Assembly (NCBI RefSeq): GCF_026626745.1
Contig: NZ_JAPNJW010000002.1
Location: 1,760,151-1,824,150, forward strand
From: Nannocystis sp. RBIL2
GTDB taxonomy: Bacteria > Myxococcota_A > Polyangia > Nannocystales > Nannocystaceae
Length of the DNA stretch: 64,000 nt
Direction: 5' to 3'
Within the stretch, counting starts at the first letter, position 1; the number at the start of each line of letters is the position of its first letter. The position numbers and the translations under genes were made by a program. The notes under the pieces were generated by a model, which was not told the DNA's origin, ran no database searches, and saw only the letters and a program-made list of their open reading frames with translations. Positions 1 to 11,500 of the stretch are shown here, piece after piece.

Positions 1-1141
1 CCACCCGGTCGAAGCTGCGGCCCTCGGCGGCGTAGCGAGTCAGCGCCCGCGTCGCGTCGAGCCGGCGCACCTCGACCTTCGCCTGCCGGCTCGCCAGGGC
101 CTTCTTGGCCAGGCGCAGCAGCGCCGACGCCGAGCCGCGGTCCTCCTCGACCGCCACCACCTCGGCCGCCTCGCGGGCCAGCGCGCGGGTGAAGTTGCCC
201 CCGCCCGCGAACAGCTCGAGCACCTGGCCGCCGCGCGCGTCGGCCAGCGAGACCACGCGCTCGACCAGGGCCCGGTTCTGGGCCGCCTGGGCCTGTGAGA
301 ACTCGAAGGGACCTGTCGGAATGGCCATGTCCTCGGGGCCAGCATCGGCCAGGCCCAAGCGCCCGCGCCCGAGCACCAGCTCGCGCCGGCCGCCGCGCGC
401 GACCACCCCGACGATCACGTTGTCGAGCACCTCGGCGAGCGCCGCTCGCAGGCCGGCCTCGTCGGCGTCGCCCTCGCGCGGCGCGAGCCCGGGGATCCCG
501 ACCACCACCGCGGCCCCGTCGGACAGCAGGTGGACCTCGCCGCGCCGCAGCTGCCGCAGCACCTGCGCGAACCCCCCGGCGCCGCCGGCCAGCGCGGACA
601 GCCGCGCCAGCGCGTGGTTCAGCGGGGCGTCGAACACCGGGCAGTGCGCCAGCGCCAGCACCTCGTGCGAGTGCCGGCGGTGCAGCCCCAGCCTTAATTC
701 GTCGCCGACCCGCTCGACGTGCAGGCGAGCCCGCCGGCGATAGCCGAGCGCCCGCGGGCTGGCCAGCGCGTGCGGCACGGCGATCCCGAGCCGGCGCAGC
801 GCGCCCTCGGCGATCTGGCGCTTGAGTTCGGCCTGGGCGGCCGCCCGCGCGTGCTGCAGGCCGCAGCCGCCGCACACGCCCTCGACCGGGCACGGCGGGG
901 TCACGCGGTCGGGGCTGGCGGTCAGCACCTGCAAGGTCCGCCCGCGGATCATCCGCCGGCGCTCCTCCGACCTGACCGCAAGGACCTGTTCTCCGGGCAA
1001 TGCCCCTTCGACCAGCCAGGTGCGCGTGTCGGCGTCGTCGCCGACGGCCCGGCCCACGCCCTCGCCGCCGTGGGCGATCCCGCGGACCTCGACGCGCTCG
1101 CCGGCCGCGGCCTCCGTGGCCTCGGTGGCTCCGGTCTTCAT
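1..1141 (-). CDS. 23S rRNA (uracil-5-)-methyltransferase, RlmD/TrmA type (3' end outside window)
   Basis: SAM-dependent methylation of a uracil in rRNA is the usual role of this family. About 380 residues are visible. An N-terminal TRAM-like beta segment (residues 15-75) is followed by the iron-sulfur cysteines C84, C90 and C93 in CPVEGVCGGCG, with a fourth in HCPVF. Further on come an FSQAQAAQN motif, the family's F-x-Q-x-N region, and the SAM-binding loop ELFAGGGNFT. The catalytic cysteine region lies beyond the window edge. The ATG overlaps the upstream membrane-protein stop as TGATG, so translation is probably coupled. RlmD and TrmA-like paralogues cannot be separated from this fragment. 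Confidence 0.88.
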   Translation of the reverse strand, partial: MKTGATEATEAAAGERVEVRGIAHGGEGVGRAVGDDADTRTWLVEGALPGEQVLAVRSEERRRMIRGRTLQVLTASPDRVTPPCPVEGVCGGCGLQHARAAAQAELKRQIAEGALRRLGIAVPHALASPRALGYRRRARLHVERVGDELRLGLHRRHSHEVLALAHCPVFDAPLNHALARLSALAGGAGGFAQVLRQLRRGEVHLLSDGAAVVVGIPGLAPREGDADEAGLRAALAEVLDNVIVGVVARGGRRELVLGRGRLGLADAGPEDMAIPTGPFEFSQAQAAQNRALVERVVSLADARGGQVLELFAGGGNFTRALAREAAEVVAVEEDRGSASALLRLAKKALASRQAKVEVRRLDATRALTRYAAEGRSFDRV

Positions 1142-1740
1142 CACTTCTTCTTCTTGGTCTCTTCGGCGTTGACGTCGATGACGCGGTCGCGGGACGGTCG
1201 CTGCTTGCCGTCGCCCATCTGGGCGAACGGGAAGCTGCCGAAGCCCGGGCTGCCGCCGGCCGGTCCGCCAGCGCCCGGGCCGCCGCGACCCTGCTGCTGC
1301 GCCGCCTGCTGGGCCTGCTGCATCGCTTGCATGGCCGCCTGCAGGTTGGCCAGCGGCCCGGTCGCCTTGGGCTTGGGCGCGAACTGGGCCAGCAGCGCGA
1401 AGCCGAGGGCCCCGAGGCCGAGGATGTAGACCGTCGGGTCGGACCCGCGGGACACGCCGCAGGCCACCGCGCCGAGCCAGAAGAAGAACAGCACGATGGC
1501 GAAGCAGCCGGCCCCGCGGGCCAGGCCGAACAGGCCGAGGATCGCCACCGCGCCGCCACCCACCATCACCAGAGTGGGCAGGTACGGCGGCGGACCGTTG
1601 AGGAACAGGCCGACGATGGTGACCACCGCGCCGACGAGGAACAGCGAGAAGCGCCGCTGCATCTCCTTCTTCATCAGGCTCATCGCGTCGGGCGGGAGCT
1701 TGCTGAGGTCGAAGGGCATCTGGGGCGGGACTTGAGCCAT
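1141..1740 (-). CDS. Hypothetical four-helix membrane protein
   Basis: The 199-residue protein is of a family I do not recognise. It has a short polar N-terminus rich in Met and Lys, then about four hydrophobic segments (residues 32-50, 52-70, 78-96 and 102-118). The cytoplasmic-looking tail is low-complexity, with a Met/Gln/Ala run followed by Gly/Pro-rich sequence and a final Lys cluster. The Gln/Ala stretch could form a short coiled coil. It is translationally coupled to the rRNA methyltransferase downstream by a one-base overlap, which suggests co-expression but says little about function. Codon third positions are strongly GC, like its neighbours, so it is a real gene. Confidence 0.75.
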   Translation of the reverse strand: MAQVPPQMPFDLSKLPPDAMSLMKKEMQRRFSLFLVGAVVTIVGLFLNGPPPYLPTLVMVGGGAVAILGLFGLARGAGCFAIVLFFFWLGAVACGVSRGSDPTVYILGLGALGFALLAQFAPKPKATGPLANLQAAMQAMQQAQQAAQQQGRGGPGAGGPAGGSPGFGSFPFAQMGDGKQRPSRDRVIDVNAEETKKKK

Positions 1741-1822
1741 GGTCGTGTCGGGGGGGTTTACAGCAGCCGGTTACGGCGGCGGGTTGCGGCGGCCTTCTGG
1801 CTGCGTCCTCAGCGTAGCAGCG

Positions 1823-2989
1823 CTAGCCGGCGGTGCGAGCGAAGCGGCGAGCGATCTCACGGCTGATGACGATGCGCTGGATCTCGCTGGTGCCCTCGAA
1901 GATGCGAGTCACACGGACGTCGCGGAGGTAGCGCTCGACCGGGAACTCGCGGGTGTAGCCGAAGCCGCCCAGCACCTGCACGGCCCGGTCGCACGCGGCC
2001 CAGCCGCGCTCGCTGGCCGCCAGCTTGGCCATCGAGGCCTCCTGCGTGAACGGCCGGCCCTGCTCCTTGAGCCAGGCGGCGCGCAGGGTGAGGAGGCGGG
2101 CCGCCTCGAGCTCGGTGGCGCTGTCGGCGAGCATCCACTGGATCGCCTGGTAGTCGGCGATCGGGTGGCCGAACTGCTGGCGCTCGAGCGCGTAGCCGCG
2201 GGCGAAGTCGGTGGCGGCCAGGCCGCAGCCGAGCGCCAGGCCGGCGATGCCGATCCGCCCGCCGTCGAGCGCCATCATCGCCACGCGGAAGCCCTTGCCC
2301 TCTTCGCCGAGCAGCGCCTCGGGGCCGAGCTCGACGTCGTTGAACTCGAGCGGCGTGGTGGTGCTCGCGTGCTGGCCGGTCTTGTGCTCCGGCTTGCCGC
2401 GGACCAGGCCGGGCGCGTCGCCGCGGACCACGAACGCCGAGATGCCCTGCGAGCCCGGGGCGTCGCTGGTGCGCGCCCACACCACGAACAGCCCGGCGTC
2501 GGTGCCGCTCGTGATCCACAGCTTCTGCCCGCTCAGGACCCACCCGCCGCGGCCGTTGGCGACGGCGCGCGTGCGCATCCCGGCCGGGTCGCTGCCGGCG
2601 CCGGCCTCGGACAGGGCGAAGCCGCCGACCACGTACTCGCCGGAGCACAGCCGCGGCACGTGCTCCTGCTGCTGCTCGGGCGTGCCGAACTTGGTGACGA
2701 CCTCGGCGACCATGTTGCTGACGGTCATCGCCACCGTCGTGCCGGCGCACGCCTTGGCCAGCTCGATCACCGCCAGCGCGTAGGCCACCGCCCCGGCCTC
2801 GACCCCGCCCAGCCGCTCCGGCACGTTGATGCCGAGCAGGCCCAGCGACGCCGCCTCGGCAAGGCTCTCGCGCGGGAACCCGCCGGCGACGTCGAGCTCG
2901 GCCGCCCGCGGCGCCAGCGTGCGCGTCGCGAACTGCCGCGCGGTGCTGACGATGAGCTCCTGGTCCTCGGTCGGGGTGAAGTCGTACAT
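1823..2989 (-). CDS. Acyl-CoA dehydrogenase
   Basis: FAD-dependent alpha,beta-dehydrogenation of an acyl-CoA. The 388 residues have the full family layout: helical N-domain (MYDFTPTEDQELIV), beta domain with the FALSEAGAGSD flavin/substrate loop and LWITSGTDA, and a C-terminal helical domain ending in IFEGTSEIQR, where the Glu is the usual catalytic base of short-chain enzymes. I chose the ATG at 2989 because an in-frame extension to 3037 would be translated from a hairpin repeat (3004-3070) and adds only a Phe run. It is about 36% smaller in spacing terms from its neighbours than a tight operon would be: 97 bases separate it from the lipoprotein upstream. Chain-length preference cannot be told; it is a paralogue of the gene at 3723-4868. 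Confidence 0.93.
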   Translation of the reverse strand: MYDFTPTEDQELIVSTARQFATRTLAPRAAELDVAGGFPRESLAEAASLGLLGINVPERLGGVEAGAVAYALAVIELAKACAGTTVAMTVSNMVAEVVTKFGTPEQQQEHVPRLCSGEYVVGGFALSEAGAGSDPAGMRTRAVANGRGGWVLSGQKLWITSGTDAGLFVVWARTSDAPGSQGISAFVVRGDAPGLVRGKPEHKTGQHASTTTPLEFNDVELGPEALLGEEGKGFRVAMMALDGGRIGIAGLALGCGLAATDFARGYALERQQFGHPIADYQAIQWMLADSATELEAARLLTLRAAWLKEQGRPFTQEASMAKLAASERGWAACDRAVQVLGGFGYTREFPVERYLRDVRVTRIFEGTSEIQRIVISREIARRFARTAG

Positions 2990-3003
2990 GGTATCGAAAA
3001 AGA

Positions 3004-3070
3004 AGAACATGCCCGAGGGGCATGGCTGAAAGGACATTACCGAACGTACATGTCCCTTCGGGCCTGCCCC
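3004..3070. repeat. Dispersed hairpin repeat cluster
   Basis: A perfect hairpin with arms CATGCCC (3008-3014) and GGGCATG (3018-3024) is followed by degenerate units GGACATTAC and ACATGTCCCTTCGGGC. The cluster lies in the 96-base spacer between the lipoprotein stop and the acyl-CoA dehydrogenase start. There is no T-tract, so it is not a typical intrinsic terminator. It belongs to the window-wide TGTCC-N4-GGACA family. Confidence 0.7.
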
Positions 3071-3085
3071 ATCAGGCAGACGCGC

Positions 3086-3631
3086 TCAGTAGGCCTCGCC
3101 GACCTTGCCGGTGTACGTGTAGACGTACTCGACCTCGGGCGCCGGGTCGAACTCCCACTTGAAGGCCGACTCCTCGACGCAGGGGGCGAACAGCTTGGCC
3201 TCGCGCGGCTTGAACTTGTCCTTCGGCACGCCCTTGGGCGGCCGGCGCTCCCTGATGTCGATCGTCGGGATGTTGACCTTGGTGACCTTGCCGCTGGTGG
3301 CGATGGTGACCTCGGCCGAGAAGGTGCCGGCGATCCAGCGGTTCTCGTAGGCCTCCATGTCCTTCTGCAGGCAGCGGCCGAAGTCGCGCTCGTACACGCT
3401 CTCCATGGTGTCCTGGATCGACGCCAGGGTCTTCGGCGAGACGGACGCCTGCGTGGTGCGGTCGTACTCGTCGAGGCCCTCCTCGGACTTCACCATGTCC
3501 TTGTCGTACTCCGTCTTGGTGTACTCCGCGTACATGGCGTCCTCGTTGTTGTCCATCTTGTTGAGGTGGCGCTTGGCGCACCCCGGGACGGCGACGGCGG
3601 CGGCGAGCAGGATCACGGTCGTGGTTCGCAT
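3086..3631 (-). CDS. Putative lipoprotein with TonB/AgmX-like C-terminal fold
   Basis: The 181 residues start with a lipoprotein signal peptide, with lipobox VPGC and the lipidated Cys at residue 18. The mature part is acidic and Tyr-rich. Its second half has the pattern FGRCLQKDMEAY followed by alternating strands (AEVTIATSGKVTKVNI), and ends KWEFDPAPEVEYVYTYTG. This layout, a Cys-containing helix then 'x-G-x-V' strands, resembles the C-terminal domain of myxobacterial AgmX/PglI-type and TonB-like proteins. That assignment is from memory of the pattern and is tentative. It sits inside a fatty-acyl-CoA gene series, but nothing ties it functionally to those enzymes. Confidence 0.7.
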   Translation of the reverse strand: MRTTTVILLAAAVAVPGCAKRHLNKMDNNEDAMYAEYTKTEYDKDMVKSEEGLDEYDRTTQASVSPKTLASIQDTMESVYERDFGRCLQKDMEAYENRWIAGTFSAEVTIATSGKVTKVNIPTIDIRERRPPKGVPKDKFKPREAKLFAPCVEESAFKWEFDPAPEVEYVYTYTGKVGEAY

Positions 3632-3722
3632 GATGGTTCCTCTGGAGGGCTCGCGCCGGCGCTGCGCCCGGCGAGCCTGGGCATCCGGGGCATGATAGCG
3701 CGCCCGCGGCCGGCGGTCACCG

Positions 3723-4868
<1,146 letters not shown>

Positions 4869-4891
4869 CGCGGTCTCCGATTGCTTCTCGT

Positions 4892-5686
4892 TCACTCGCC
4901 CTTGAACTCGGGCTTGCGCTTGCCGAGGAAGGCCGCCATGCCCTCCTTCTGGTCGGCGGTGGCGAACAGGCCGGCGAACGCCTCGATCTCGAGCGCGTTG
5001 GCCTGCGCCAGCGGCAGGCCGGCGCCGGCGTGCAGCACCCGCTTGGCCTCGGCGATCGCCACGGGGCCCATGTCGGCGATCTTCTTGGCGGTGACGATCG
5101 TCGCCGCCAGCAGCTCGGCGGCCGGCAGCACGCGGTTGGCGAGGCCGATCCGCAGCGCCTCGGCGGCGTCGATGGTGTCGCCGGTGAGGCACAGCTCGAG
5201 CGCGCGGGCCAGGCCGACGCGCCGCGCCAGCCGCTGGGTCCCGCCGAAGCCGGGGATCACGCCGAGCTTGACCTCGGGCTGGCCGAACTTGGCGTTCTCG
5301 GCCGCGTAGATGAAGTCGCACGCGAGCGCCAGCTCGCAGCCGCCGCCGAGCGCGAAGCCGTTGACGGCCGCGATCGTCGGGATCGGCAGGCCCGCCAGCG
5401 CCTCGCCGACGCCGTGGCCGGCGCGGGCGAACTCGCGGGCTGTCCCTTCGGACATGTCGGCCATGGCCGCGATGTCGGCCCCGGCGACGAACGACTTCTC
5501 GCCGGCGCCGGTCAGCACCAGCGCCCGCACCTGGCCCGCGCGGGCCGCGGCGGCGGTGTCGTCGAGCACCTGCGCCAGCCCGGCGATGACCTCGGGGTTG
5601 AGGGCGTTGAGCGCCTTGGGCCGGCTGATGGTGACGACGCGGACGCGGGCGTCGTCGCTGACGAGCAGGGTGTCGGTGCCGAGCAT
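4892..5686 (-). CDS. crt: Enoyl-CoA hydratase / 3-hydroxybutyryl-CoA dehydratase (crotonase)
   Basis: Hydration of crotonyl-CoA or the reverse reaction. The 264-residue protein has the oxyanion-hole segments SFVAGADI (65-72) and NGFALGGGCELALACDFIYA (109-128). Both catalytic glutamates of the family are present, as E118 and E138 (QPEVKLGVIPGFGGTQRL). The start is an ATG only four bases downstream of the HBD stop, so the genes are probably coupled. A perfect TGTCC-CTTC-GGACA hairpin of the dispersed repeat family lies within the coding sequence at 5441-5454, in a loop-like region around MSEGTA. Confidence 0.93.
   Translation of the reverse strand: MLGTDTLLVSDDARVRVVTISRPKALNALNPEVIAGLAQVLDDTAAAARAGQVRALVLTGAGEKSFVAGADIAAMADMSEGTAREFARAGHGVGEALAGLPIPTIAAVNGFALGGGCELALACDFIYAAENAKFGQPEVKLGVIPGFGGTQRLARRVGLARALELCLTGDTIDAAEALRIGLANRVLPAAELLAATIVTAKKIADMGPVAIAEAKRVLHAGAGLPLAQANALEIEAFAGLFATADQKEGMAAFLGKRKPEFKGE
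5441..5454. repeat. Dispersed hairpin repeat, in coding sequence
   Basis: A perfect five-base-arm hairpin TGTCC-CTTC-GGACA extended on one side by TGTC. It lies inside the crotonase gene, at a codon stretch giving SEGT on the minus strand. Confidence 0.65.
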
Positions 5687-5690
5687 CGGC

Positions 5691-6587
<897 letters not shown>

Positions 6588-6625
6588 GTCCGATCTCCGG
6601 TGTGCTTGCTTTCATGTCCGAAAGT

Positions 6626-7807
6626 TCAGGCGGTCCGCTCGACCATCAGCGCCACCGCCTCGCCGCCGCCGAGGCACAGCGACGCGACGCCGCGGCGCTT
6701 GCCCTCCTGCTTGAGCGCGTGGACCAGCGTCACGAGCACGCGGGCGCCGGAGCAGCCGATCGGGTGGCCGAGGGCGATGGCGCCGCCGCGGACGTTGAGG
6801 CGGTCGTGCGGGATGCCGAGCTTGTCGCCGTTGGCCAGGGCGACCACCGCGAAGGCCTCGTTGATCTCCCACAGGTCGACGTCGGCCGCCGCCTTGCCCG
6901 TCTTGGCCAGCAGCCGCTCGATCGCGCCGGTCGGGGCCGTGGTGAACCACTCGGGCGCCTGGGCGAAGCCGGCGTCGCCGACGATGGTGGCCAGCGGGGT
7001 GATGCCGCGCTTGTCGGCCTCGGCGCGCGACATGACGACCAGGGCGGCCGCGCCGTCGTTGATGGTCGAGGCGTTGCCGGCCGTGATCGTGCCGTTCTTG
7101 TCGAACGCGGGGCGCAGGCCGGGCAGCTTCTCGATGTCGCCCTTGAACGGCTGCTCGTCCTCGCTGACGGTGACGGAGCCCTTCTTGCCGGGCACCTCGA
7201 CGGGCGCGATCTCCTCGCGGAACAGGCCGGCCTTCACGGCCGCCTGGGCCCGGCGGAAGCTCTCCGCCGCGTAGCCGTCCTGGCGCTCCCGGGGGATCGC
7301 GCACTCACGGGCGCACAGCTCGCCGGCCATGCCCATGTGGAAGTTCTTGTACGGGTCCCACAGGCCGTCGTGGATCATGCCGTCGACGAGGGTGCCGTTG
7401 CCCAGGCGGTAGCCGGCGCGGGCCTGCGGCAGCAGGTACGGCACGTTGGACATGCTCTCGATACCGCCGGCGACCACGATCTCGGCGTCGCCGGCGCGGA
7501 TCGCCTGGGCCGCGAGCATCACGGCTTTGAGGCCAGAGCCGCAGACCTTGTTGATGGTGATGCAGCCGACGTGGTCGGGCACGCCGGCGCCGCGGCTGGC
7601 CTGGCGGGCGGGCGCCTGGCCCTGGCCGGCCGGCAGTACGCAGCCGAGGATCACGTCCTCGACGTCCTTGCCGTCGACGCCGGCCCGCTGGAGCGCCGCG
7701 CGGACGGCGACGCTGCCGAGTTGGTGGGCGGCGAGCGGCGCGAGCGCCCCTTGAAACGCGCCGATGGGGGTGCGAGCAGCGCTGGCGATCACGACTTCCC
7801 GGGCCAT
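6626..7807 (-). CDS. Acetyl-CoA C-acetyltransferase (thiolase)
   Basis: Condenses two acetyl-CoA or cleaves acetoacetyl-CoA. The 393 residues are the normal length. The nucleophile is C89 in INKVCGSGLKAVM, the His base lies in GGAIALGHPIGCSGAR, and the second Cys in SLCLGGGEAVAL. NEAFA is also present. The ATG at 7807 (MAREVVIAS) has AAGGAG eight bases upstream; an in-frame extension to 7915 has no thiolase-like sequence. It is the first gene of the run thiolase, hbd, crt and acyl-CoA dehydrogenase, so the promoter is expected in the 7808-7950 region. Confidence 0.95.
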   Translation of the reverse strand: MAREVVIASAARTPIGAFQGALAPLAAHQLGSVAVRAALQRAGVDGKDVEDVILGCVLPAGQGQAPARQASRGAGVPDHVGCITINKVCGSGLKAVMLAAQAIRAGDAEIVVAGGIESMSNVPYLLPQARAGYRLGNGTLVDGMIHDGLWDPYKNFHMGMAGELCARECAIPRERQDGYAAESFRRAQAAVKAGLFREEIAPVEVPGKKGSVTVSEDEQPFKGDIEKLPGLRPAFDKNGTITAGNASTINDGAAALVVMSRAEADKRGITPLATIVGDAGFAQAPEWFTTAPTGAIERLLAKTGKAAADVDLWEINEAFAVVALANGDKLGIPHDRLNVRGGAIALGHPIGCSGARVLVTLVHALKQEGKRRGVASLCLGGGEAVALMVERTA

Positions 7808-8036
7808 CACGAAACTCCTTTTGCGCAGCCTGCGAACCGGCGGGGCGCGCGGCGGCGGGATCGTCGTCGCGGCGCCCGATGGTTCGCCAGGTCGGCTTAG
7901 CACGCGGGGATGCAAGATCTGAAGCCCTGGAGCCGGCAGCGCCCGGGGCGCGACCTTTGCGCTGACTCACTGCGCTGGCGCATCCGCGGCATTTCGGGGA
8001 AATCTCCGCGAGAGCGCCGAGGTCGAAGCTTTGCGG

Positions 8037-8065
8037 TTGACGATGACCGCTCAAATCGGGTACCC
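8037..8065 (+). promoter_or_regulatory. Possible promoter of the tRNA gene
   Basis: TTGACG, a good sigma-70 -35 box, lies at 8037-8042. It is followed 17 bases later by GTACCC, a poor -10, about 16 bases before the tRNA 5' end. Support is the -35 match and position only. Confidence 0.35.
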
Positions 8066-8080
8066 ACGTGCGCCCTCGAT

Positions 8081-8154
<74 letters not shown>

Positions 8155-8157
8155 CCC

Positions 8158-8189
8158 AAGCCCGCCCCTCCCGGCGGGCTTGTTTTTTT
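8158..8189 (+). terminator. Rho-independent terminator of the tRNA gene
   Basis: The perfect nine-base stem AAGCCCGCC/GGCGGGCTT has a six-base loop and is followed by G and seven T residues. It begins three bases after the tRNA, the usual position for its terminator. Confidence 0.9.
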
Positions 8190-8517
8190 AATCGTTCGCA
8201 GGATGACCTGGTCCGAGGGACAGGCGAGTCGCGGACCTCGGTGAGCGGCGCGGACGCAGCGGCTTCGGCAGTCGTCACAGGCGCGTCTGGAGTGGCCCTT
8301 GGGACATGTGACCGCTCAGGTCGAGCACCCTCCTGCTCGCACGCGTCCCAAGATGTCCTTTCGGACAGGTGATCCAGAGCGCCCGGTGACGCTCCGCGCG
8401 GACGGCCGTTCGGACAGGTTGTGAGCGGCGCGCCGAGCACCCTGTGCGGGTACACGGCGCACCCTGCCCTTGCATGACGGCGAGCTCGGCCCGGCGACGG
8501 CGCCAGGCCGCGAGAGC
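8190..8517. repeat. Intergenic region with several hairpin repeats
   Basis: No gene is supported in these 328 bases. They hold at least four units of the dispersed repeat: CTGGTCCGAGGGACAG near 8208, GGCCCTTGGGACATG near 8292, a perfect TGTCC-TTTC-GGACA at 8354-8367, and CCGTTCGGACAGG near 8406. The minus-strand reading frame here ends in GGIEPPT, the well-known artefact of reading through a tRNA gene. Confidence 0.6.
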
Positions 8518-11500
8518 TCACGGCTTCTTGTCGCGAGGATTGGGCTTCGCGCCGGGCAGCAGGCCGCCCAGACCGCCTGGCCCCGGGATGTCGAACAGGC
8601 CCGATTTGCCCTGCGACCGCGAGTTGCTCAGGCCGCCCGCTCCGAGCGGCTCGAACGGCTTGGGAGCGGGCGTCGGCTCCGCTGGCGCGGGGGCCGGTGC
8701 CTCCTGCGCGGGGGGCGTCGGAGCCGGCTCGGCGGGCTTCGGACCTGCCCCAGCGGACATGTTCGGAGCGCCAGCCGCTCCCGGACGCGCCGGCTGAGGC
8801 GTCGGCTTCGCACCTGGCCCAGAAGACAGGCCACCACCTATCGGGGCAGCCGCGGCGGCCGGCCTGGCGCCGCTCGCCACGCCGGGGCTGCTCGTCGCAG
8901 GCGCCGCGGCGGAAGTCCCGCCAGCGGGTTTGGCCGCGTCCGTCGCGGTCTTCGCCGTGACTGTCCCGAGGGACCTGTCCGATCCGCCAGCCGGGCCCAG
9001 CGGCTTCGAGGCCGCCGTCGTGCTCGCAGCCTTCGCCGCCTCCGTGCTCGCGGACGGCGACGCCGCGCTCTTACTCGCAGCCGTGGCCGGTCCGCTCAGT
9101 CCGGGCGGGGTCGCGGCCTTCGCCGGCCCGCTCAGTCCGGGCGGGGTCGCGGCCTTCGCCGGCCCGCTCATCGGGCGACTCGACGCCTGCGCCGTGCCCG
9201 TCGCTCCTGCGGCCTTGGCCGGCCCGCTCACTCCGGGCGCTGCAGGGCCGCTCGTCGCGGCCTTCGCCGGCCCGCTCATCGGGCGACTCGTCGCCTGCCC
9301 TGCGCCCGTCGCTCCGCCCGCGGCCTTCGCCGGCCCGCTCACTCCGGGGGTGGTCGTGCTGCTCGCAGCCTTCGCCGGCCCGCTCGCCGGCCGACTCGTC
9401 GCCTGCGTCGTTCCGCCCGCGGCCGGCTGCACGCTCGTGCCACCTGTCGCGCTCGCGGGCTTCGCCGGGGCGCTGCTCGCGGCCTTCACGGGTCCGCTCG
9501 CCCCGCCGATCGTCGCCGCGGCGGGCTTCACCGGCTCGGCGGGAGCGCTCGCCTTCACGGGCCCGCTCGCACCGATCGCGCCCGCTTCGGCGGCCTTTGC
9601 CGGTCCGCTGGCGAGGCCCGGGGCCTTCGTCGCGGCAGCGTTCGGCTCGCTCGCGGCGGCCGGCGCCGGGCCGGAGCCCGCACGTCCCGCCGCGGCCGAC
9701 ACGGTCGCGCCGACCCCTGCGGGCGGGCGCGCCGGCGTCGGCGACGACCAGCGCGGCGCCTCGGGCGGCTTGCCCACGTTCGTCTCCGAGTTCGTGGCCG
9801 GCCGCGTCGGCAGCGTCCCGCCCGGCGGCGCGAACGGCCGCGTCGGCACTGGTCCGGACGCACCTGGCCCCGAGGACACTGCCGGCTGCCCGTGCGCCGG
9901 CGTCGCCGGCCTGCTCATCGGGACAGGTCCCGAAGCACCTGTCCCCGGAGACACTGCAGGTTGCCCGTGCGCCGGCGTCGCCGGCCTGCTCGGCAAGCCT
10001 CCGAGCGGCGCCTGCCCTTGCGTCGACCCGCTCGCAGGCACCGGCCCCGAGGCACCTGCCCCCGAAGTCGCCGCGCCGGGCTTGCTGCCCGACCCCGCTG
10101 GAGGCGCCGCGGCCGGCTGCCCGTGCACGGGCGTCGGCCGGCTCACCAGCCCCGGCGGAGGCGCTATCGCGGGCTGCCCCTGCACGGGCGTCGGCCGGCT
10201 CACCAGCCCCGGCGGAGGCGCCACCGCGGGCTGCCCCTGCATCGGCGTCGGCCGGCTCCCGAACACGGGCGGCGCCCCGAGCGACGACGGCCGCGTCGGC
10301 GCCGGTCCGACGACCGTCTGCGCCGCCGGCTTGCCGGCGGCCGGCGCCGGTCCCGAGACACCTGCCCCGGCGCGCATGCTCGATGGGACAGGTCCCGAAG
10401 CACCTGCCCCGGACGACATGCCCCCTGCGACCTGTCCCGACGCACCTGGCCCTTGCGCCTGGGCCGCCCGCACGCTCTCCGGCACCGGCAGCTCGGCCGG
10501 CATCATCATCTGGACCGTGTCTTCGTTGGGGTCGGGCTCGCCGTCCTCGATCTCGTCGACCTCGTCGGCGTCGACCTCGGCGAGCTCCTCGTCGCCCGCG
10601 TCCGCGTAGCCCTGCCCGGCCTCGCCGTCGCTCTCGGCCGCCTGGGCCTCGCCGTACGGGTCCTCGCCGTAGCGGCCCTCGTACGCCCCGCTCTCGCTCA
10701 ACGGCTCTTCCTCGGCCGCCGCGGCTGCGATCGTCTCCGCCGCGGTCGCGTCGTGCTCGGCCTGGGCGGCGTCGTCGTGCTCGGCCTCGGACGTCGGCGG
10801 GCTCGCGGCCGGCTCGTCGGCCTCGACAGCGATCTCCACGGAATGTGAACTCGGCCCGGCGGCCTTGACCGGCTTCGACTCCGGCCGCCCTTCGGCGCGC
10901 GTCGGGATCCCGAGCGACTCGCGCCGCTCCTCCAGGATCCGGCGCAGCTCGGCCCGTCCCTCACGGGTCAGCAGCGTGCGCGAGCGCGCCTTGGGCCCCT
11001 CGGGGACGCTCGCTCCGGCGCCGCTGCCCGCCGCGAGCGCCTTCGTCCGCAGCGTCTCGTCGACGTTGATCTCGAAGTCCTCGGCGGCTGGCCCATCGGA
11101 CAGGTTGGCGAACGGCCCGCTGACCCGCGACGGCGGCTTCTGCGGCGCCGGCGCGACCGGCAGGCTGCGCGGACGCATCGAGCCGGCCATCGGGTCGGTC
11201 TTCGGCCGCGGCCCGCCGGCGCTGAGGGTCGGCGCGGCCGAGGGGCGCTGCGGCGGCCGCTGCGGCTCCTCCCAGTCGTCCTCCTCGCACAGCTGGTTCA
11301 GGACATCCTGGACCACCACGCGCATCACGTTGGCGCTCGGCCAGCGCGCCTGCGGCTCGAACGCCAGCGCCCGGTCGATCAGCTCGATCAGCGGGCGCGG
11401 CAGGTCGGGCCGCAGCGTCGCCAGCGATCGCGCCGGCGTGCGGGCCACCGCGAGCAGGCGCTCGATCACCGGGCCGATGGCCGGGAAGACCGTCTCCCCC

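Noticed and set aside
9092..10262. Repeats in the kinase tail as a possible CRISPR array
   Set aside because: Units are contiguous, in frame, vary by codon substitution and have no unique spacers.
8470..10848. Plus-strand frame of 792 residues opposite the kinase tail
   Set aside because: Arg-rich translation of the antisense of low-complexity coding DNA; no family motif.
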